Below, piece by piece: positions 1 to 10,813 of a stretch of 64,000 nt of DNA; position 1 is the first letter of the stretch, and each line of letters begins with the position of its first letter. The position numbers and the translations under genes are program-made. This DNA is from Photobacterium damselae (GTDB taxonomy: Bacteria > Pseudomonadota > Gammaproteobacteria > Enterobacterales > Vibrionaceae), in contig NZ_PYOG01000004.1 of the NCBI RefSeq assembly GCF_003026815.1, positions 124,001-188,000 on the forward strand, written 5' to 3'. The notes beneath the pieces are model-generated. The model made no database searches. It was not told the origin of the DNA and was given only the letters and a program-made list of their open reading frames with translations.

Positions 1-2
1 CT

Positions 3-974
3 CCCACAGCAATACAACTCAAAGGGGTCAAACCGGGGATCAATCTTCCCATCTTATTTAAGCAACATGTCATTGGCGTAGTCGGCATTTCAGGTCAACC
101 CGATGACGTACGTAACTACGGTGAACTGGTTAAAATGACCGCCGAGTTGATTGTCGAACAAGCGGCATTGATGTCACAAATCCAATGGAATAAACGTCAT
201 CGCGAAGAATTAGTCTTACAGCTGATTCAGCAAACAGAACTTAATGAAGAACAATTGCTCACTATCGCCGAACGCCTTGAACTGGATTTAAACCAGCCAC
301 GAATTGCAGCTCTTGTGAAAGTGGTTCCGCAAGCGGGGAAACAGCTCTCCCTTGAACACCTGCAACATCTGGTTCATCTTCTTGAATATCCAGAACGTGA
401 TAACCTGGTGGGGATAGCCTCAGTGTCTCGAAATGAAGTCGTTGTGCTAAAGCCAATCAAACTCGATAGTGATCACAAAGGTTGGTCGCGGGATCTCGAA
501 CAAAAACGAGTTGATAAGCTGATCCGTCGTATCGCCAAAGAAGGCAATTTTACTATTCGAATAGCCCTCGGTGATTATTTTGCAGGACTTAATGGGCTTG
601 CGAAATCCTTTATGACAGCCAAAGCAACCATGGAAACAGCTGACTTTTCCCATAACAGTAACCAAGTGCTCTTTTACCAAGACAACATTCTGCCAGTGTT
701 ACTCAGTGGGTTAAAAGACGATACTTGGCGCTACCAACAGTTAAGCGCTCCACTGGAGTTATTAGCGCAACATGACCTTCGAGGGACTCTACTCAAAACT
801 CTCAAGGTATATTTTGATCAAAATTGTGATTTAGCTCAAACCTGCCAAACGCTACATATTCACCGTAATACTCTTCGTTATCGTCTTGAAAAAATAGAAC
901 AAGAAACTAAGTTAAATTTCAACAACATAGCAGATAAAACCCGACTCTATTTAGCAACTTTGTCACAAGCATAA
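3..974 (+). CDS. cdaR: CdaR/SdaR-family sugar diacid regulator, 5' end cut off by window edge
   Basis: The reading frame is open from base 3, with no start in the window, so about 60 N-terminal residues are missing compared with the roughly 385 aa of E. coli CdaR; 323 codons remain. The first visible residues (GVVGISGQPDDVRNYGELVK) match the end of the diacid-recognition domain of this family. The C-terminal end carries the PucR/HTH_30 helix-turn-helix (HIHRNTLRYRLEKIEQ). CdaR activates genes for glucarate, galactarate and glycerate use. Here it precedes a permease gene and a glycerate kinase gene on the same strand, which fits regulation of those two genes. Confidence 0.9.
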   Translation, partial: PTAIQLKGVKPGINLPILFKQHVIGVVGISGQPDDVRNYGELVKMTAELIVEQAALMSQIQWNKRHREELVLQLIQQTELNEEQLLTIAERLELDLNQPRIAALVKVVPQAGKQLSLEHLQHLVHLLEYPERDNLVGIASVSRNEVVVLKPIKLDSDHKGWSRDLEQKRVDKLIRRIAKEGNFTIRIALGDYFAGLNGLAKSFMTAKATMETADFSHNSNQVLFYQDNILPVLLSGLKDDTWRYQQLSAPLELLAQHDLRGTLLKTLKVYFDQNCDLAQTCQTLHIHRNTLRYRLEKIEQETKLNFNNIADKTRLYLATLSQA

Positions 975-985
975 AAACCACAAAC

Positions 986-999
986 TGTGCATATGCACA
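986..999. promoter_or_regulatory. 14-bp perfect palindrome, candidate operator before the glycerate genes
   Basis: TGTGCATATGCACA is a perfect palindrome 12 nt after the cdaR stop and about 105 nt before the permease start. Its position suggests an operator for the permease-kinase pair, with CdaR the obvious candidate regulator. The link is inferred from position only. Confidence 0.4.
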
Positions 1000-1105
1000 A
1001 AAACAGCTGCTTTCTCTGGGTTATTTTTGTTGTTTCGCCTAAAGCTTAATTTATCGATGCCAAGTACAGTCGCAGCCACTGAATCACCTCTGACTGGAAA
1101 GGACA

Positions 1106-2371
1106 ATGGTAGAAGTATCCACATTAGGCGCAATCGCCGCATTAATTGTAGCTATCACTCTGATATTACGAAAAGTTCCACCTGCTTACGGCATGATTAT
1201 TGGTGCCCTAGTAGGTGGCGTTATTGGTGGCGTTTCGTTAACCGATACCGTGTCCCTAATGATTGGTGGCGCACAAGGTATTGTCACTGCGGTATTGCGA
1301 ATCCTTGCCGCCGGTGTGCTGGCAGGCGTATTGATTGAATCTGGCGCTGCTACCTCAATAGCCGAAACCATTGTCAAAAAAGTGGGTGAGACTCGCGCTC
1401 TATTAGCTCTGGCTCTTGCAACCATGATTCTAACGGCTGTTGGTGTATTTGTTGATGTTGCCGTTATTACCGTTGCACCTATTGCTCTGGCTATTGCACG
1501 TCGTGCCGATATTTCAAAAATGGCAATCTTGCTTGCGATGGTGGGTGGCGGTAAAGCCGGTAATGTGATGTCACCAAACCCAAACTCCATTGCGGCAGCT
1601 GATGCCTTTAACGTTCCCCTAACTTCCGTGATGGCAGCAGGTGTTATCCCAGGCTTGTGCGGTATGATTTTAGCTTACTTTATTGCCAAAAAACTGGTGA
1701 ACAAAGGCAGTAAAGTTCAAGAACACGAAGTAGTAGCAGTTGATATGAGTCGCTTACCGAGCTTTAAAGCCGCGATTGTTGCCCCATTAGTGGCTATTGC
1801 TCTGTTATCCCTTCGTCCTATTGCTGGTATTAATATCGACCCATTAATTGCACTGCCTCTAGGTGGTCTATTAGGTGCGATTGCCATGAAACGCCACCGT
1901 GATACCAACCACTTTGCGGTATCAGGATTAACCCGCATGGCACCTGTGGCCGTGATGTTACTCGGTACAGGTACACTAGCAGGTATTATTGCTAACTCAG
2001 GTCTAAAAAATGGCTTAATTGAAGTTCTGACGGCCTCAGGTTTGCCATCTTATTTATTAGCGCCAGTTTCTGGTGCCATGATGTCGCTAGCAACCGCTTC
2101 AACAACGGCTGGTACCGCAGTGGCATCAAGCGTCTTTAGCCAAACGATTTTAGATTTAGGCGTTCCTGCCCTTGCTGGTGCTGCGATGATTCATGCCGGT
2201 GCAACGGTCTTTGACCACATGCCACACGGTAGTTTCTTCCATGCAACAGGTGGTTCTGTCCACATGGATATGAAAGAGCGTTTGAAATTAATCCCTTACG
2301 AATCGGCAGTTGGCTTAATGATTGCTGTCGTTTCAACCTTAATCTTCGGTGTATTCGGTCTATTTGTTTAA
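1106..2371 (+). CDS. GntP-family permease, probably for glycerate or a sugar acid
   Basis: Predicted inner-membrane transporter of 421 aa made almost entirely of hydrophobic segments rich in Gly, Ala, Ile and Val, as in the GntP (gluconate:H+ symporter) family, usually about 440 aa. The segment [20 protein letters not shown] and the C-terminal [20 protein letters not shown] are typical of this family. The start ATG follows a purine-rich GGAAAGGA. The next gene is glycerate kinase, 10 nt downstream, so glycerate is the most likely substrate; gluconate or another hydroxy-acid cannot be excluded from sequence alone. Confidence 0.85.
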   Translation: MVEVSTLGAIAALIVAITLILRKVPPAYGMIIGALVGGVIGGVSLTDTVSLMIGGAQGIVTAVLRILAAGVLAGVLIESGAATSIAETIVKKVGETRALLALALATMILTAVGVFVDVAVITVAPIALAIARRADISKMAILLAMVGGGKAGNVMSPNPNSIAAADAFNVPLTSVMAAGVIPGLCGMILAYFIAKKLVNKGSKVQEHEVVAVDMSRLPSFKAAIVAPLVAIALLSLRPIAGINIDPLIALPLGGLLGAIAMKRHRDTNHFAVSGLTRMAPVAVMLLGTGTLAGIIANSGLKNGLIEVLTASGLPSYLLAPVSGAMMSLATASTTAGTAVASSVFSQTILDLGVPALAGAAMIHAGATVFDHMPHGSFFHATGGSVHMDMKERLKLIPYESAVGLMIAVVSTLIFGVFGLFV

Positions 2372-2381
2372 GAGGCTCATG

Positions 2382-3515
2382 ATGAAAATTGTTATTGCTC
2401 CAGATTCTTATAAAGAAAGCCTAACAGCAATGGAAGTGGCTTGTGCGATTGAAGCGGGTTTTCGCAAAGTATTACCAGAAGCCGAATACATTAAGCTACC
2501 AATGGCCGATGGTGGCGAAGGTACGGTGCAATCCTTGGTTGATGCTACAGGTGGCGAAATTATTACCGCCCGTGTAACTGGACCTCTAGGCGAACAAGTC
2601 GATGGATTTTACGGTCTTATGGGAGACGGTCATACCGCTGTAATTGAGATGGCGGCGGCATCCGGGTTGCACTTAGTCGCTCCCGAGCAACGTAACCCAC
2701 TGCAAACCACAACATTTGGTACTGGCGAATTGATTCTTGCCGCCCTTAACCAAGGAGCAAAACATATCATCGTTGGTATCGGTGGCAGCGCAACCAATGA
2801 TGGTGGTATCGGTATGGCGCAAGCGCTTGGTATCCGTATGCTTGATAGCCAAGGTAAAGAGATTGGTTATGGCGGTGGTGCTCTGGCTCGTCTTGCTACT
2901 ATTGATATGTCTGGCCTTGATCCTCGTTTAGCGCAAGTTGAATTAGAAGTTGCGTGTGATGTGGATAACCCTCTGTGTGGTGAAAAAGGTGCATCGCAAG
3001 TCTTTGGCCCACAAAAAGGCGCAACACCTGAGATGGTCGCTCAACTTGATGCCAACCTAGCCCATTATGCAGAACTTATCAAAACTCAATTAGGTGCCGA
3101 TGTAAAAGAGATGGCCGGCGCAGGTGCCGCTGGTGGTTTAGGCGCAGCGCTACTGGGTCTACTGCAAGCTCGCTTACGACCTGGGATTGAAATTGTGATG
3201 GATGCGGTTAATCTTGCTGACGTTGTTCAAGATGCTGATTTAGTGATCACAGGTGAAGGTCGTATCGACAGTCAAACTATTCACGGAAAAACCCCGATTG
3301 GCGTTGCACGTACAGCAAAGCGCTTCAATAAATCGGTGATTGGTATTTCAGGCTGTCTATCTAACGATTGCGATGTGGTCCATGAACACGGTATTGATGC
3401 TGTATTTAGTGTTGTTCCTCGCTCTGTAACTTTGGCTGAAGCTCTACGGGATGCGGCATTTAATGTGGAATTAACGGCTCGTAATGTGGCTGCTATGTAT
3501 CGCTTGAGTCGCTAA
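2382..3515 (+). CDS. garK: Glycerate kinase
   Basis: 377 aa enzyme of the GarK/GlxK family (glycerate 2-kinase type), phosphorylating D-glycerate to 2-phosphoglycerate, the last step of glucarate/galactarate breakdown. Family signatures include the N-terminal [13 protein letters not shown], the Gly-rich [13 protein letters not shown] segment around residue 130 and [15 protein letters not shown] near residue 295. The start at 2382 is preferred over ATG 2379 because the family begins MKIVIAPDS and AGAGG lies 6 nt upstream. It forms an operon with the permease. I cannot separate garK from glxK by sequence alone; the symbol follows the usual family name. Confidence 0.88.
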   Translation: MKIVIAPDSYKESLTAMEVACAIEAGFRKVLPEAEYIKLPMADGGEGTVQSLVDATGGEIITARVTGPLGEQVDGFYGLMGDGHTAVIEMAAASGLHLVAPEQRNPLQTTTFGTGELILAALNQGAKHIIVGIGGSATNDGGIGMAQALGIRMLDSQGKEIGYGGGALARLATIDMSGLDPRLAQVELEVACDVDNPLCGEKGASQVFGPQKGATPEMVAQLDANLAHYAELIKTQLGADVKEMAGAGAAGGLGAALLGLLQARLRPGIEIVMDAVNLADVVQDADLVITGEGRIDSQTIHGKTPIGVARTAKRFNKSVIGISGCLSNDCDVVHEHGIDAVFSVVPRSVTLAEALRDAAFNVELTARNVAAMYRLSR

Positions 3516-3547
3516 TAACAAAAAGTAACAGCTAAACAGATAATACA

Positions 3548-3584
3548 AACGCCTTGGTTTAAATGAAAACCAAGGCGTTTTTTT
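3548..3584 (+). terminator. Rho-independent terminator after glycerate kinase
   Basis: AACGCCTTGGTTT pairs with AAACCAAGGCGTT around a 5-nt loop and is followed by a run of T. It ends the permease-kinase operon and lies between it and the convergent acnB. Confidence 0.9.
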
Positions 3585-3625
3585 ATCGTGAGACTGAAAC
3601 AATTAATTGGAACTCAAACCTTAAG

Positions 3626-6223
3626 TTAGGCTGGTTGAACCATAATCACTTCTGCCGCAGGTTTCGTGTACTGTTCCATACGGTGGAAATTCAGATAACG
3701 ATAAGTATCTGCCGCCGTCGCATCAATCTGCTTAGCAAACTCAAGATACTCTTCAACTGTTGGAATATGACCTAATACGGCGCCCACAGCGGCTAACTCT
3801 GCCGATGAAAGATACACATTGGCTCCCGTACCTAAACGGTTAGGGAAGTTACGCGTCGAAGTTGACATCACAGTGGCATTATCAGCTACACGGGCTTGGT
3901 TACCCATACAAAGTGAACATCCCGGCGTTTCAATACGAACTCCAGCACGACCGAAAATACCGTAGTAACCCTCTTCGGTTAGTTGGTCTTTATCCATCTT
4001 AGTTGGCGGTGCAACCCACATTCGAGTATTGAGCTGTCCACCAAATTTTTCTAACAGTTTACCTGCTGCGCGGAAGTGGCCAATATTGGTCATACAGGAA
4101 CCGATAAAGACTTCATCAATTTCCGTACCTTGTACTTCTGATAGCAGACGCGCATCATCGGGATCGTTTGGTGCACACAAAATAGGTTCTTTGATCTCAG
4201 CAAGATCTATTTCAATAATATGCGCATACTCTGCATCCGAATCGGCGGTCATTAAGCTTGGATTATCCAACCACTCTTGCATCGCAGTAATACGGCGCTC
4301 TAGCGTACGGCGATCGCCATAACCCTGTGAGATCATCCATTTCAGCATCACGATATTGGATTCAAGATATTCGCTAACCGATTGTTGTGACAGTTTGACC
4401 GTACAGCCAGCGGCACTTCGCTCAGCTGAGGCATCAGAGAGTTCAAATGCTTGTTCAACCGTGAGGTGCTCAACCCCTTCGATCTCTAACACTCGACCAG
4501 AAAACTCATTGATCTTACCTGCTTTCTCAACGGTTAAGAGCCCCTGCTGAATCGCAAAATACGGAATCGCATGTACCAAATCGCGCAGAGTAATACCCGG
4601 CTGCATCTCGCCTTTAAAGCGAACCAAAATAGATTCTGGCATATCTAGAGGCATCACCCCCGTTGCAGCGGCGAAAGCCACTAAGCCCGATCCGGCTGGG
4701 AAAGAAATGCCAAGCGGGAAGCGGGTATGAGAATCACCTCCGGTACCGACTGTATCAGGAAGCAACATACGGTTAAGCCAAGAGTGGATCACGCCATCAC
4801 CCGGACGTAATGACACCCCACCTCGATTCATAATGAAATCAGGCAGCGTATGGTGAGTATTAACATCAATGGGTTTTGGATAAGCCGAAGTGTGACAGAA
4901 AGACTGCATGGTCAAGTCGGCTGAAAAGCCTAAACAGGCAAGATCTTTCAGCTCGTCTCGGGTCATAGGTCCGGTAGTATCTTGCGAACCAACCGTTGTC
5001 ATCTTAGGCTCACAATAGGTTCCCGGACGAATCCCTTCGACACCACAGGCCTTACCTACCATTTTCTGAGCTAATGTATAACCTTTACCAGAATCGGCAA
5101 CAGGCGCTGGACGACGGAACACATCCGATGCAGGTAGACCCAAAGATTGGCGGGCACGATCAGTTAGTCCACGGCCAATGATCAATGGAATACGACCACC
5201 AGCACGAACCTCATCAATTAAGACATCAGTTTTTAACTTAAAGGTGGCGACCAACTCATCACTATCATGACGACGCACTTCACCTTTAAATGGGTAGACA
5301 TCAATCACATCGCCCATGGCTAATTGACTGACATCCACTTCAATCGGTAGCGCTCCTGCATCTTCCATAGTATTAAAGAAGATAGGCGCAATCTTGCCAC
5401 CTAGTACATAGCCACCTGCACGTTTATTTGGCACATAAGGAATATCATCCCCCATAAACCACAAGACTGAGTTAGTGGCTGATTTACGCGATGAACCTGT
5501 ACCGACCACATCGCCAACATAAACCAGTTGATGACCTAAAGCTTTTAGCGCTTCAATTTGTGCAATCGGTCCTACTGTTCCTGCCTGATCCGGTTCGATC
5601 CCTTCACGGGCATTTTTTAACATCGCTAAAGCATGAAGCGGAATATCAGGACGTGACCAAGCATCAGGAGCCGGAGACAGATCGTCGGTATTGGTTTCAC
5701 CGCTGACTTTAAATACGGTTAAGGTGATCTTTTCCGCTAGCGCCGGCTTTTGTAAGAACCAATCAGCATTTGCCCATGATTGAAGAACTTGTTGTGCAAA
5801 CTCATTGCCAGCTTTTGCTTTCTCTTCAACATCATAGAAAGCATCAAACATAAGTAAGGTGTGCGACAACGCTGTTGCAGCAATAGGCGCTAAACTTGGA
5901 TCGTCAAGTAAACGAATAAGCGGTTCAATGTTATAACCGCCCTGCATTGTACCTAATAACTCTGCGGCTTTTTCTTTACTGACTAAAGGAGATTGAGCTT
6001 CACCTTGAGTAATGGCCGCTAAGAATCCAGCTTTCACATAAGCGGCTTCATCGACACCCGGTGGAATGCGATTTTCCAGTAGCTCGACTAAAAACGCTTC
6101 TTCACCTGCGGGGGGATTTTTTAATAACTCAATTAATGCGACCACGAGTTCTGCATTAAGTGGTTGAGGTACGACCCCTTCAGCGGCACGCTCTGCGACG
6201 TGTTTACGGTAGGCATCTAGCAC
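3626..6223 (-). CDS. acnB: Aconitate hydratase B
   Basis: Main TCA-cycle aconitase, interconverting citrate and isocitrate; it can also dehydrate 2-methylisocitrate and, as apo-protein in E. coli, binds mRNA. With GTG at 6223 the product is 865 aa, exactly the E. coli AcnB length, and begins [16 protein letters not shown], matching the family N-terminus. GAGGA lies 7 nt upstream. An upstream TTG at 6262 would add 13 unconserved residues. The N-terminal helical repeat and swivel domains are followed by the catalytic domain with GCSLCMGN, which carries two of the three [4Fe-4S] cysteines. The gene stands alone, convergent with glycerate kinase. Confidence 0.97.
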   Translation of the reverse strand: MLDAYRKHVAERAAEGVVPQPLNAELVVALIELLKNPPAGEEAFLVELLENRIPPGVDEAAYVKAGFLAAITQGEAQSPLVSKEKAAELLGTMQGGYNIEPLIRLLDDPSLAPIAATALSHTLLMFDAFYDVEEKAKAGNEFAQQVLQSWANADWFLQKPALAEKITLTVFKVSGETNTDDLSPAPDAWSRPDIPLHALAMLKNAREGIEPDQAGTVGPIAQIEALKALGHQLVYVGDVVGTGSSRKSATNSVLWFMGDDIPYVPNKRAGGYVLGGKIAPIFFNTMEDAGALPIEVDVSQLAMGDVIDVYPFKGEVRRHDSDELVATFKLKTDVLIDEVRAGGRIPLIIGRGLTDRARQSLGLPASDVFRRPAPVADSGKGYTLAQKMVGKACGVEGIRPGTYCEPKMTTVGSQDTTGPMTRDELKDLACLGFSADLTMQSFCHTSAYPKPIDVNTHHTLPDFIMNRGGVSLRPGDGVIHSWLNRMLLPDTVGTGGDSHTRFPLGISFPAGSGLVAFAAATGVMPLDMPESILVRFKGEMQPGITLRDLVHAIPYFAIQQGLLTVEKAGKINEFSGRVLEIEGVEHLTVEQAFELSDASAERSAAGCTVKLSQQSVSEYLESNIVMLKWMISQGYGDRRTLERRITAMQEWLDNPSLMTADSDAEYAHIIEIDLAEIKEPILCAPNDPDDARLLSEVQGTEIDEVFIGSCMTNIGHFRAAGKLLEKFGGQLNTRMWVAPPTKMDKDQLTEEGYYGIFGRAGVRIETPGCSLCMGNQARVADNATVMSTSTRNFPNRLGTGANVYLSSAELAAVGAVLGHIPTVEEYLEFAKQIDATAADTYRYLNFHRMEQYTKPAAEVIMVQPA

Positions 6224-6281
6224 GACAAATTCCTCATTCTTCGGTTCGGTTGCAATAACCAAACATCCTTGGAAAGCTTTG

Positions 6282-6338
6282 CTCTCTACTCAATACCAAA
6301 ACCCTTTTGTTATTGAGGTGCTCACAGCAGATAGAGAG
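6282..6338 (-). promoter_or_regulatory. Predicted three-way-junction RNA fold in the acnB 5' leader
   Basis: Nested complementary segments: CTCTCTA (6282-6288) with TAGAGAG (6332-6338) closes the fold. Inside, CTCAATA (6289-6295) pairs with TATTGAG (6311-6317), extended by CAAAA/TTTTG (6297-6301/6305-6309). A second small hairpin TGCT/AGCA spans 6319-6329. It starts about 60 nt upstream of the acnB GTG. Whether it is transcribed is not known from sequence. Confidence 0.4.
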
Positions 6339-6498
6339 AACAAACTGTAACTACACCATACCACTGTTAACTTAAAATTAAAATCCACCCTATTTTTACA
6401 ACATTCACATTTTAATAAATTTTTTACTACCAGCCCCAACTTTGTAAACCAGTGAGAAAAATGTCAATAAATCATTCAACTGAGGCTAAATACGCTTA

Positions 6499-6520
6499 TT
6501 TTGTGACGAGCATCACTCAA
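6499..6520. promoter_or_regulatory. Candidate CRP-cAMP binding site
   Basis: TGTGA, six bases, then TCACT: nine of the ten core positions of the CRP consensus TGTGA-N6-TCACA. It lies about 105 nt upstream of the chemoreceptor ATG and about 275 nt upstream of the acnB start. Confidence 0.45.
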
Positions 6521-6623
6521 GAATGTATACCAACGGCAGATAACCTACACATCCTTGCGATATTAATCTTATCCATTTCACCTTCTATCGCATTTAGCTC
6601 ATTTATTGCAAAAGCATGACGCC

Positions 6624-8543
6624 ATGAATTTAAATCACTTAAGTATTAAGAAAAAGCTGATCCTCGCCATGATCAGTGCGGTACTATTTTCTACTGCTCT
6701 TGTTGGTATTTTAAGCCAACAGCAAGCACGAAAAGTCATTGAAACTCGCTTACTTGAATCGGAAATTCCTGCGACTTTGCTGCAGATTCGCAACCAAATC
6801 GATAAAGAAGTTTCCTTGTTGCAAGCAGCGGCACAACAACTGGCAACCAACCCGTTAGTGATTGATTCACTCACCGCAACGCTGCCTCAAGATAACACCC
6901 AGCTCGTTACCTTACTTAACGAGATCAAGCAGCAATATCATCTATTTGATGCCTCTATTGCGGATCGAAATACGGGAAACTACTGGAACCAAGACGGTTT
7001 TTTACGCCAGCTTAACCACCAACAAGATAGCTGGTTCTACAACTTTGTCCGCAGTGGCAACGCTAAGATGCTCAATGTCTTTCGTGAAGCCAATGGTGAT
7101 GTAAAACTGTTTGTTAATTACCAACAACTCAATGGTAAAGGGCTAGCGGGCTTGTCTAAATCGTTAGATGAAATGGTGCAATTTATTAATCAATTTAAAC
7201 TTGAGCAAACTGGCTTTGTTTATCTGGTTGATGATAAAGGTATTGTGCGAATTCATAATGATAACCAGTTGATGGGAAAAGCAAGCTTAACCGATTTATA
7301 CGGTAGCAAGGTGGCAAACCAACTGTTAAAACGAGGCAAAATCGAAATCGTGGATCTTGATCTTGATCTTGCAGGCCAAGAAAATCTTGTTGCTTCAAGT
7401 TATATCCCAACGATGAATTGGTATGTCATCGCCCAATTACCTAAAAATGAAGCGTTTGCGAGCCTCAACCATGCCCGTAATCAAATTTTAATCTGGACTG
7501 CCATCATTGCGCTTGGCTTTACTGCGTTAGCGATTTGGCTTGCGAGCTCCATTACCCGTCCAATCGCTCGTTTAGCCGAAATGTTTAAAGATCTTGGAGA
7601 AGGTGAAGGCGATCTACGTCACCGTCTAGACATTCAAGGTAACGATGAAATTGCCCAACTGTCCCAAGGCTTTAATGGTTTTATTAGCAAAATCCATAAC
7701 TCGGTAAAAGAAGTTGCGGAAACAGGAAATGCCCTACGTCACGCCTCTCAATCGGTAGCGGAACAAGCACAAACGACCTTAGATAACAGCCAAAGCCAAC
7801 GCGATCGCACCATTCAAGTGGTAACCGCGATTAATGAGATGGGGGCAACCGTCAATGAAATTGCAGGTAATGCTGCTCAAGCCGCTGACGCCACTCACCT
7901 AGCAGAAACTGAAGCTCAAAGTGGTCAACAGGTTGTTGGGCAAGCAAGAGAAACCATTTCACAACTGTCTCATGATGTGGCCCAAGTAAGTGAAGTAATT
8001 GAATCTTTGGCCCATAACACCCAAGCCATTGGCAGCATTTTGGATGTGATCCGTGGTATTTCAGAACAAACGAACTTATTGGCATTGAACGCAGCCATTG
8101 AAGCAGCTCGTGCTGGTGAGCAAGGTCGTGGTTTTGCCGTTGTTGCTGATGAAGTGCGCAGTCTTGCTAGTCGAACAGCGGCTTCAACTGATGAAATCCA
8201 AACTATGATCAACCGTTTACAGCAAGAGGCCAGCAATGCCGTAGCGGCTATCGAGCAAAGTCGCCTGTTAAGTTCTAATGGGGTTTCAGCCTCTGATGAA
8301 GCCAGCAGCGCGTTGATTTCTATTGCCGAACGTATCACCTTAATTGCAGATATGAATACGCAAGTTGCAACGGCAACAGAGGAACAATCAACGGTGGTTA
8401 ACGACATCAACTGCAATATCGAAGTGATCAACGAAACCACTCAGCGTACAGCGACTACGGCCGAAGATCTTGCGCAAGCGAGCCTTGAATTGCAGCAATT
8501 ATCTCACCGATTAGAAGTCATGGTTGGAAGCTTCAAACTTTAA
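6624..8543 (+). CDS. Methyl-accepting chemotaxis protein
   Basis: 639 aa transmembrane chemoreceptor. From ATG 6624 ([11 protein letters not shown]) the order is: membrane segment at about residues 11-28, a periplasmic sensor region of about 255 residues resembling a double Cache domain ([36 protein letters not shown]), second membrane segment at about 287-309, HAMP linker, then a coiled-coil signalling domain. Its tip [20 protein letters not shown] lies near residues 479-498. Cache receptors commonly sense amino acids or carboxylates; the ligand cannot be read from sequence. A TTG at 6606 would add six residues and is less likely. It is a single-gene unit followed by a terminator. Confidence 0.95.
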   Translation: MNLNHLSIKKKLILAMISAVLFSTALVGILSQQQARKVIETRLLESEIPATLLQIRNQIDKEVSLLQAAAQQLATNPLVIDSLTATLPQDNTQLVTLLNEIKQQYHLFDASIADRNTGNYWNQDGFLRQLNHQQDSWFYNFVRSGNAKMLNVFREANGDVKLFVNYQQLNGKGLAGLSKSLDEMVQFINQFKLEQTGFVYLVDDKGIVRIHNDNQLMGKASLTDLYGSKVANQLLKRGKIEIVDLDLDLAGQENLVASSYIPTMNWYVIAQLPKNEAFASLNHARNQILIWTAIIALGFTALAIWLASSITRPIARLAEMFKDLGEGEGDLRHRLDIQGNDEIAQLSQGFNGFISKIHNSVKEVAETGNALRHASQSVAEQAQTTLDNSQSQRDRTIQVVTAINEMGATVNEIAGNAAQAADATHLAETEAQSGQQVVGQARETISQLSHDVAQVSEVIESLAHNTQAIGSILDVIRGISEQTNLLALNAAIEAARAGEQGRGFAVVADEVRSLASRTAASTDEIQTMINRLQQEASNAVAAIEQSRLLSSNGVSASDEASSALISIAERITLIADMNTQVATATEEQSTVVNDINCNIEVINETTQRTATTAEDLAQASLELQQLSHRLEVMVGSFKL

Positions 8544-8580
8544 GCCATATTTCTCATTGTACGATGGAACTAAATACTGA

Positions 8581-8605
8581 TAGAGAGCTTCGGCTCTCTA
8601 TTTTT
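8581..8605 (+). terminator. Rho-independent terminator with TTCG tetraloop
   Basis: TAGAGAGC-TTCG-GCTCTCTA followed by TTTTT, 37 nt after the chemoreceptor stop. Confidence 0.92.
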
Positions 8606-8734
8606 GTATTGTGCGATGCAATCTTGCAGAATGCATTCTTAAATTTGCAACATGGCAGTTAGAACTCGTTTTTTTCACTATAAATTTTGGCACTAAAATT
8701 GATGGATTTTCCTTAACCAAAGGGAGATGCATTT

Positions 8735-10801
8735 ATGTCAAAACTACATATCGCACTACTATTTGGGCTAGGGAGTATTGCACACGCCAGTTATGGTGAA
8801 GCTTTTGACTCATGCCCCAGTACCGCTTTTCTTATGCAAGGTACGCCAACCACCGTCTATGGTGTCAACCTAACTACAGGATCCAGTCAAACCTTACAAA
8901 CCGATGTTGGAATGCCGGGTAACCTTAATGCGGTTGGATTTAATGAAACCGACAACTACATTTATGCCTTTAATACCACCAACAAAAAAGTGGTTAAAGT
9001 AGACAAAAACTTTAATGCTCAAGAGCTTGCTGTTACTGGTATTGGTACCCAATCTTTTTATGTTGGTGATGTCAGTAATAACACGTTATATCTCTATCGC
9101 TACGGTGCGGGGCTATACAAAGTTCCCCTCGACAGTGCCGATCCTAACTATCTGGCTTTAACTGCAGTCGGTGGCACCACCAATATGCGTATCTACGATT
9201 TTGCGTTCCATCCCAGCGACGGCAATATTTACGCCGTTGATGGCAAATTTGGTACGCTATATCAAATCAACCCCGCAACGGGAGTCCGTACCAGCTTAGG
9301 AAATACCGGTGTCAAAGGAACCTTTGGTGCGGCCTATTTTGAAAGTGACGGTATGTTCTATTTGAGTCGTAATCAAGACGGTCATATATTCAAAATAGAT
9401 ATTACCGATCCTAACAATATTATCCCCATTGCCACCCTATTTGCCGTCGGTCCTCTTTCTGGACAAAACGATGGGGTTCGCTGTGCATCTGCCGCAGCTC
9501 AACTTGATGCGCTTGATCTTGGTGACGCCCCTAACACCTATAAAACTACCATCGCCAGTAATGGCCCCCGTCACGATCTCACCAATACCGACTACTACTT
9601 AGGAGCCGTTCCTGGAGATGCTGAAACTGCACCTGCTGCCAGTGATGATGGCGACGGTTTTGATGATGAAGACGGTATTATTTTCACCTCTTTAGAGAAA
9701 GGACAAACATCTCTTATCGCCATAACGGCCAGTACTTCAGGTTATCTCAATGGTTGGATCGATTGGAATAAAGATGGTGACTTTGCCGATAATGGAGAAA
9801 AAGTATTTAGCGGAACGAGTCTTTCTGCGGGCATGACCACTGCTTATATTTCAGTACCAGATTACATATCAGAAGGAGATACTTGGGCTCGCTTTCGTTT
9901 TAGTAGCACCCAAAATTTGGATTACTACGGTGGCGCCTCAGATGGTGAAGTCGAGGACTATCCGGTTACCTTAGAGAACAGTAACCTTAGCACCTATAAC
10001 TATGGCCCTTATACTGCCGCTTTTGAAGATAGTTGGCCAAAAACAGGGGATTATGATCTCAATGATGTGGTCGTTGAATACAATATCGTGGTCAAAGCTG
10101 CGGTCAATTACGATGTAAAACAGGTTCAAATTAGCGGTTCTTTAAAAGCTATGGGAGCCGATTACCGCAATGGTTTTGCCATTCATCTACCAGAACTGGC
10201 CCGAGAAAGTGTTGATGAAAGTAATATTGTCTTTGTAAAAAATGGCGAACTGCAAACCGCATCCCCTTTAGAGGCGGGACAAACTAATGCGGTACTCATG
10301 ATATCACCGGATCTCTATTTGGATATCGGCTCTGATTGTCCTTATTACCGTACCAAAGAAGATTGCCAAGAAGTTGATCTCTTTAATTTCTCGGTGACGG
10401 TTCCACTCGTTGCGGGTACCAAGCTATGGGCTCTCCCTCCAGCTCCTTACGATCCTTTCATTTTTGCCGCTGAAGGCCAATACCATGGTGATGGTGCAGT
10501 GACAGGTCGAGCATTAGAAATTCATCTGGATGACTATGAGCCAACAGACTTAGGCAGTGCCAGTTTAACCTTGATGGGAACGGTAAATGATGGCAGTGAT
10601 TTAGCCTCAGGGAGCGCTTATCGAGCATCCAGTGGCTTACCATGGGGTTTACTCATCTCTGATACTTGGGTTCATCCTCGTGAACGAACCGATGTATTAA
10701 ATGCTTATCCTAAATTCTTCGATTACGCCACCAAAGGTACTCATAATGATTGGTTCACCCCAGGTAAGCGTGTTAACAGTTTCCTATTTGCAGTGGAATA
10801 A
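8735..10801 (+). CDS. Secreted LruC-domain protein with beta-propeller-like and GEVED regions
   Basis: 688 aa. A signal peptide is visible (likely cleavage after AHA, near residue 19). Residues about 25-250 contain repeats of the form YGVNLTTGSSQTL and GNIYAVDGKFGTLYQINPATG, resembling a DUF6923-type beta-propeller. About 255-413 is a GEVED region: DLGDAPNTY, acidic DDGDGFDDEDGI, WIDWNKDGDFADNGE and GEVEDYPV, with Asp/Asn-rich loops likely to bind calcium. About 428 to the end is the LruC domain (AFEDSWPKTGDYDLNDVVVE and a C-terminal LPWGLLISDTWVHPRER). LruC-domain proteins are poorly characterised extracytoplasmic proteins. GGGAG precedes the start. A lipoprotein gene follows after 12 nt. 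Function unknown; surface attachment or matrix roles would be guesses. Confidence 0.85.
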   Translation: MSKLHIALLFGLGSIAHASYGEAFDSCPSTAFLMQGTPTTVYGVNLTTGSSQTLQTDVGMPGNLNAVGFNETDNYIYAFNTTNKKVVKVDKNFNAQELAVTGIGTQSFYVGDVSNNTLYLYRYGAGLYKVPLDSADPNYLALTAVGGTTNMRIYDFAFHPSDGNIYAVDGKFGTLYQINPATGVRTSLGNTGVKGTFGAAYFESDGMFYLSRNQDGHIFKIDITDPNNIIPIATLFAVGPLSGQNDGVRCASAAAQLDALDLGDAPNTYKTTIASNGPRHDLTNTDYYLGAVPGDAETAPAASDDGDGFDDEDGIIFTSLEKGQTSLIAITASTSGYLNGWIDWNKDGDFADNGEKVFSGTSLSAGMTTAYISVPDYISEGDTWARFRFSSTQNLDYYGGASDGEVEDYPVTLENSNLSTYNYGPYTAAFEDSWPKTGDYDLNDVVVEYNIVVKAAVNYDVKQVQISGSLKAMGADYRNGFAIHLPELARESVDESNIVFVKNGELQTASPLEAGQTNAVLMISPDLYLDIGSDCPYYRTKEDCQEVDLFNFSVTVPLVAGTKLWALPPAPYDPFIFAAEGQYHGDGAVTGRALEIHLDDYEPTDLGSASLTLMGTVNDGSDLASGSAYRASSGLPWGLLISDTWVHPRERTDVLNAYPKFFDYATKGTHNDWFTPGKRVNSFLFAVE

Positions 10802-10813
10802 TCAGGAGGGTTT

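Larger units (their letters stand above)
6224..6623. other. Divergent regulatory region between acnB and the chemoreceptor gene
   Basis: 400 bases without a gene. It holds the foldable acnB leader (6282-6338), an AT-rich central part with no clear promoter hexamers that I could assign, and a CRP-like site (6499-6520) on the chemoreceptor side. Confidence 0.6.

Noticed and set aside
1186-1590. 134-codon frame antisense to the permease
   Set aside because: Low-complexity Ala/Ile/Thr composition expected from the complement of a membrane protein gene.
6224-6262. N-terminal extension of acnB to TTG 6262
   Set aside because: GTG 6223 has a better ribosome binding site and gives the exact family length; the extension is not conserved.
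7970-8440. 156-codon frame antisense to the chemoreceptor
   Set aside because: Shadow of the repetitive helical signalling domain; no start signals or family resemblance.
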